Translations under genes and position numbers: made by a program
Notes under the pieces: generated by a model
Told to the model about the DNA's origin: nothing
The model's input: the letters and a program-made list of their open reading frames with translations, nothing else
Database searches by the model: none
Source: an uncultured Ruminococcus sp.
Lineage (GTDB): Bacteria > Bacillota > Clostridia > Oscillospirales > Acutalibacteraceae
Length of the DNA stretch: 9,730 bases
Assembly (NCBI GenBank): GCA_902773155.1
Contig: CACYDK010000029.1
Location: 1-9,730, forward strand
Direction: 5' to 3'
Shown: piece by piece, positions 6,802-9,730 of the stretch
Layout of the letters: each line of letters begins with the position of its first letter
How positions within the stretch are numbered: position 1 is the first letter of the stretch

Positions 6802-6819
6802 TTGACAATATTTTAACGA
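6802..6819. promoter_or_regulatory. Putative Rex operator, site 2 (degenerate)
   Basis: TTGACAATATTTTAACGA fits the same pattern (TTGTTAA, four bases, TTAACAA) at 11 of 14 fixed positions. It covers the -35 hexamer and most of the spacer of the promoter, an ideal position for repression, and is centred 24 bp from site 1. The TTGACA start also serves as the -35, so part of the similarity may be coincidental. Confidence 0.4.
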
Positions 6820-6830
6820 TGTGCTACCAT
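6802..6830 (+). promoter_or_regulatory. Sigma-A promoter of the lipoprotein gene (and perhaps adhE)
   Basis: A perfect TTGACA (6802-6807) is followed after 17 bases by TACCAT (6825-6830), preceded by TGC so that it forms an extended -10 (TGCTACCAT). Transcription should start near 6837, leaving a leader of about 20 bases before the ATG at 6856. Confidence 0.72.
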
Positions 6831-6855
6831 AGTGTAGCGAGATTAAGGATGTGTA

Positions 6856-7551
6856 ATGATGAAACGCCTAATTGGCATAGTAATTTGCGCGGTAGTTCTA
6901 TCTGTAAGTTTTGCGGGCTGCTCCGACTCGGGCGGAAACGTCTTAAGCCTAACCCCCACCGAAGCCGCTGAGCTCACCGACTCACAGGGAATCGGCTACA
7001 AAGTAAATGAGGACGGAGATCTCACTGTTCTTAATTCTCCTAAAGAAATTAAGAGCTTTACGGTAAGCTCCCAATTCGACGGCAAAAAGGTCGCTTCCAT
7101 AGGCCGTTCAGCGTTTAAGATGTCCGACGCAGAAAAAATCACCGTCGAGGACGGAATCACTGTGATCGAGGATCACGCCTTCGCATTTTCGGATAAGCTG
7201 GAGGAGGTCATTCTGCCCGAGGGCATTGAGAAGATCAGCAATAACGCCTTCGCGGGATGCGTTGCTCTCAAGACGATAAAGCTTCCGAGCACGGTTAAAA
7301 CGATCGACATTTTTGCCTTCGACGCCTCGGGTCTTGAAACGATAGAGCTTCCGAATAAGGTAAAATCAATCGGACAGTTAGCTTTCGCTCAATGCACGAA
7401 TCTCAAAACGGTAAAAATTCCCAACAAAAAGGCCAAAATCGAGGATAACACCTTCAAGGATTGTCCGGAGCTCACGCTTCTGCTTCCGAAGGGCTCCGAA
7501 ATAATAAAAACGGCCAAAAAGCTGGGAATCAGATACAAGATAGTAAAATAA
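6856..7551 (+). CDS. Leucine-rich-repeat (LRR_5/BspA-like) lipoprotein
   Basis: The 231-residue precursor starts with a basic and hydrophobic signal sequence ending in the lipobox SFAGC; cleavage before C22 would give a lipid-anchored, cell-surface protein. From about residue 78 to 210 there are five to six repeats of about 23 residues with the BspA-like LRR_5 pattern (I..AF..C..L..I.LP..V..I), such as ITVIEDHAFAFSDKLEEVIL and VKTIDIFAFDASGLETIELP. Such repeats act as binding scaffolds and are common surface proteins of gut Clostridia; the ligand is unknown and no catalytic motif is present. The gene has its own promoter and a putative Rex control region. ATG codons at 6856 and 6859 are adjacent, and AAGGA (6845-6849) suits either. 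adhE follows after 56 bp. Confidence 0.85.
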   Translation: MMKRLIGIVICAVVLSVSFAGCSDSGGNVLSLTPTEAAELTDSQGIGYKVNEDGDLTVLNSPKEIKSFTVSSQFDGKKVASIGRSAFKMSDAEKITVEDGITVIEDHAFAFSDKLEEVILPEGIEKISNNAFAGCVALKTIKLPSTVKTIDIFAFDASGLETIELPNKVKSIGQLAFAQCTNLKTVKIPNKKAKIEDNTFKDCPELTLLLPKGSEIIKTAKKLGIRYKIVK

Positions 7552-7579
7552 ATTATAATTCATTTATCGAATTATAATT
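7551..7579 (+). repeat. 11-bp perfect AT-rich inverted repeat between the lipoprotein gene and adhE
   Basis: AATTATAATTC (7551-7561) and GAATTATAATT (7569-7579) form a perfect 11-bp stem with a 7-base loop, beginning at the last base of the lipoprotein stop codon. AATTATAATT is itself palindromic and so appears twice. The stem has one G-C pair and only a short T run follows, so at best it is a weak or partial terminator. Each copy contains TATAAT, but no acceptable -35 lies 16-18 bases upstream of either. Confidence 0.5.
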
Positions 7580-7607
7580 TTCGGAATTTCAAATGGAGGT
7601 CTTGATT

Positions 7608-9730
7608 ATGAGTACAAAACAGTACCAAATTGTGGACGGCGTTCCCGCTCTCGAGGAAGCTCTTAAAAGAGTCCGCGAGGCTCAGAGGAAGTACGCTGAG
7701 TTCACTCAGGAGCAGGTAGATAAAATCTTCCTTGCGGCTGCCACAGCGGCCAACCGGGCGCGTATTCCGCTCGCTAAAATGGCCGTAGAGGAAACCGGTA
7801 TGGGAATCGTGGAGGATAAGGTCATCAAGAACCACTACGCCTCCGAGTATATCTACAACAAATACCGCGACGCCAAAACCTGCGGTATCATCGAGCGCAA
7901 CGAGGCTATGGGCACCACCAGGATCGCCGAGCCCATCGGGATAATCGCGGCGGTAATCCCTACCACAAACCCGACTTCTACCGCGATTTTCAAGTGCCTA
8001 ATTTCTCTAAAAACCAGAAACGGAATCATCATCTCCCCTCACCCGAGAGCTAAGGAAAGCACCATCGCCGCGGCTAAGATCGTTTTAGAGGCGGCCGTAG
8101 AGGCAGGAGCTCCCGAGGACATTATCGCTTGGATCGACAAGCCCTCTCTCGAGATGACGAACCTTGTTATGAGCGAGGCCGACACGATTCTCGCTACAGG
8201 CGGTCCCTCGATGGTAAAGGCTGCATATTCAAGCGGAAAGCCTGCTTTGGGCGTAGGCGCCGGAAACGCCTCCGCGATAATCGACTCCTCCGCGGATATC
8301 ATCACGGCGGTAAACTCGATAATCCATTCCAAAACCTTCGACAACGGTATGATTTGCGCCACAGAGCAGACCGTTATCGCCGAGGAGAGCATTTACGACG
8401 ATGTTAAGGCCGAGTTCATCAAACGCGGCTGTTACTTCCTGAACGATGAGGAAAAGGATAAAATCAGAAAAACAATGCTCATCAACGGCGCATTAAACGC
8501 AAAAATAGTCGGTCAGAGACCGGCTACAATCGCAAAGATGGCCGGCTTTGAGGTGCCCGAGAGCACAAAGGTGATAATCGGAGAGGCCGAAAGCACCGAC
8601 ACCGAGGAAGCCTTCGGTCACGAGAAGCTCACCACGATCCTCGGTATGTACAAATCCAAAAGCTTCGAGAATTCGCTCGAGATCGCGGAAACACTTCTCA
8701 ACAACAACGGCGGCTTAGGCCACACCTCGGTTCTCTGGATAGACAACGTTAACGAGAGAGAAAAGCTCGAAATCTTCGCTCACAGAATGAAAACCAGCCG
8801 CTTGATCATAAACACTCCATCCTCGCTCGGCGGTATCGGAGATATCTACAACTTTGACTTTACTCCCTCGCTCACGCTCGGTTGCGGCTCCTGGGGCGGC
8901 AACTCGATCAGCGAAAACGTAGGCTGTAAGCATCTTTTGAATATTAAAACCGTAGCCGAGAGGAGAGAAAACATGCTTTGGTTCAAGGCGCCTGAAAAGG
9001 TTTACATAAAGAAGGGCTGTATCCCGGTAGCTCTGAAGGAGCTCAAGGAAGACATGGGCAAAAAGAAGGCTTTCATCGTCACAGACAGCTTCCTTTACAA
9101 CAACGGCTACACAAAATGCGTAACCGACGAGCTGGACAAGATGGGTATTACACACACAACCTTCTTCGACGTTCAGCCCGACCCGACGCTTTCCTCCGCC
9201 AAGGAGGGAGCCGCGGCTATGAGAGCCTTCCAGCCTGATGTGATCATCGCTATCGGCGGCGGCTCGGCTATGGACGCGGGCAAAATAATGTGGGTTCTCT
9301 ACGAGCATCCTGAGGTTGACTTTACCGATATGGCTATGCGATTCTCCGATATCAGAAAGAGGATCTACAAGTTCCCGCACATGGGCGACAAGGCTTACTT
9401 CGTTGCCATACCGACCTCCTCGGGAACAGGCTCTGAGGTAACTCCGTTCGCTGTTATAACCGACGAAAGAGACGGAACTAAATATCCTCTCGCCGACTAC
9501 GAGCTCATGCCGGATATGGCGATCGTTGACGCGGATATGATGATGAGCGGTCCCAAGGGACTGACGGCCGCCTCCGGTATCGACGCAGTATCTCACGCGC
9601 TCGAGGCTTACGCCGCAATGCTGGCGACAGACTTTACAGACGGTCTCGCTCTCCAGTCGTTAAAGGTCATATTTAAATATCTCCCCGCTTGCTACGACAA
9701 CGGCCAGAACGAGCCCGTAGCCCGCGAAAA
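7608..9730 (+). CDS. adhE: Bifunctional aldehyde-alcohol dehydrogenase AdhE (C-terminus beyond right edge)
   Basis: The frame is open from ATG 7608 to the window edge, about 707 codons of a protein usually near 870. The N-terminal acetylating aldehyde dehydrogenase (about 1-450) has the substrate/NAD stretch GVGAGNAS and catalytic C250 in DNGMICATEQ. The iron-dependent alcohol dehydrogenase starts near M456 (LWFKAPEKVY), with the nucleotide-binding GGGSAMD at 550-556, PTSSGTGSEVTPFAV, and metal ligands D659 and H663 in GIDAVSHALEAY; the remaining histidine ligands lie outside the window. It reduces acetyl-CoA through acetaldehyde to ethanol, using two NADH, in the cytoplasm, and normally forms spirosome filaments. 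GGAGG lies 8 bases before the start. No strong promoter is seen in the 56-bp gap, so transcription from the promoter at 6802 is plausible. Confidence 0.96.
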   Translation, partial: MSTKQYQIVDGVPALEEALKRVREAQRKYAEFTQEQVDKIFLAAATAANRARIPLAKMAVEETGMGIVEDKVIKNHYASEYIYNKYRDAKTCGIIERNEAMGTTRIAEPIGIIAAVIPTTNPTSTAIFKCLISLKTRNGIIISPHPRAKESTIAAAKIVLEAAVEAGAPEDIIAWIDKPSLEMTNLVMSEADTILATGGPSMVKAAYSSGKPALGVGAGNASAIIDSSADIITAVNSIIHSKTFDNGMICATEQTVIAEESIYDDVKAEFIKRGCYFLNDEEKDKIRKTMLINGALNAKIVGQRPATIAKMAGFEVPESTKVIIGEAESTDTEEAFGHEKLTTILGMYKSKSFENSLEIAETLLNNNGGLGHTSVLWIDNVNEREKLEIFAHRMKTSRLIINTPSSLGGIGDIYNFDFTPSLTLGCGSWGGNSISENVGCKHLLNIKTVAERRENMLWFKAPEKVYIKKGCIPVALKELKEDMGKKKAFIVTDSFLYNNGYTKCVTDELDKMGITHTTFFDVQPDPTLSSAKEGAAAMRAFQPDVIIAIGGGSAMDAGKIMWVLYEHPEVDFTDMAMRFSDIRKRIYKFPHMGDKAYFVAIPTSSGTGSEVTPFAVITDERDGTKYPLADYELMPDMAIVDADMMMSGPKGLTAASGIDAVSHALEAYAAMLATDFTDGLALQSLKVIFKYLPACYDNGQNEPVARE

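Noticed and set aside
7554..7578. adhE-specific promoter from the TATAAT copies at 7554-7559 and 7573-7578
   Set aside because: The hexamers 17 bases upstream (AGATAC and AAATTA) do not resemble a -35 and there is no TG extension; the TATAAT copies are a by-product of the AT-rich repeat.
7551..7579. Strong intrinsic terminator separating the lipoprotein gene from adhE
   Set aside because: The stem is perfect but nearly all A/T and lacks a long T run, so efficient termination is unlikely. It is reported only as an inverted repeat.
7552..7607. Rex operator directly in front of adhE
   Set aside because: No TTGTTAA/TTAACAA-type palindrome is present in this gap; the only matches are upstream of the lipoprotein gene.
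8715..9596. Long open frame on the minus strand (293 codons) antisense to adhE
   Set aside because: The plus strand carries continuous AdhE sequence with all expected motifs; the opposite frame has no domain and no convincing ribosome-binding site.

Overview
The window looks like chromosomal DNA of an anaerobic, endospore-forming Firmicute of the class Clostridia, probably near the Ruminococcaceae/Oscillospiraceae. Three genes (yqfC, yqfD, ylbJ) belong to families found almost only in spore formers. A bifunctional AdhE and Rex-type operator sequences indicate fermentative metabolism. Shine-Dalgarno sites are strong, base composition is moderate, and there is no sign of phage, insertion sequence, CRISPR or RNA genes. 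The species cannot be named from sequence alone.

Layout. The left part is read on the minus strand. In transcription order it holds yqfC, yqfD (a tight sporulation pair), ymdB (metallophosphodiesterase) and the first 287 codons of a FakA/YloV-type fatty-acid kinase, which runs off the left edge. A 63-bp divergent spacer (3231-3293) separates these from the plus-strand genes: ylbJ (spore membrane transporter), asnB (asparagine synthetase, 4 bp behind ylbJ), a PAP2 membrane phosphatase, a leucine-rich-repeat lipoprotein, and adhE, which runs off the right edge with about 707 codons present. The two edge genes are incomplete; all others are intact. No gene-free stretch exceeds 120 bp.

How the genes fit together. 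yqfC/yqfD and ylbJ are mother-cell sporulation functions arranged back to back; asnB is probably cotranscribed with ylbJ. ymdB and fakA each appear to have their own housekeeping promoter. The right-hand block looks like a redox-controlled unit: two tandem Rex-like palindromes and a good sigma-A promoter lie ahead of the lipoprotein gene, with adhE next, so AdhE may be driven from there.

Most interesting signals: the tandem Rex-like sites, 24 bp centre to centre, placed before the lipoprotein gene rather than directly before adhE; and a perfect 12-bp inverted repeat that would hide the ymdB ribosome-binding site only in read-through RNA, because a candidate ymdB promoter starts transcription inside the loop. 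I found no clearly new multi-gene system.
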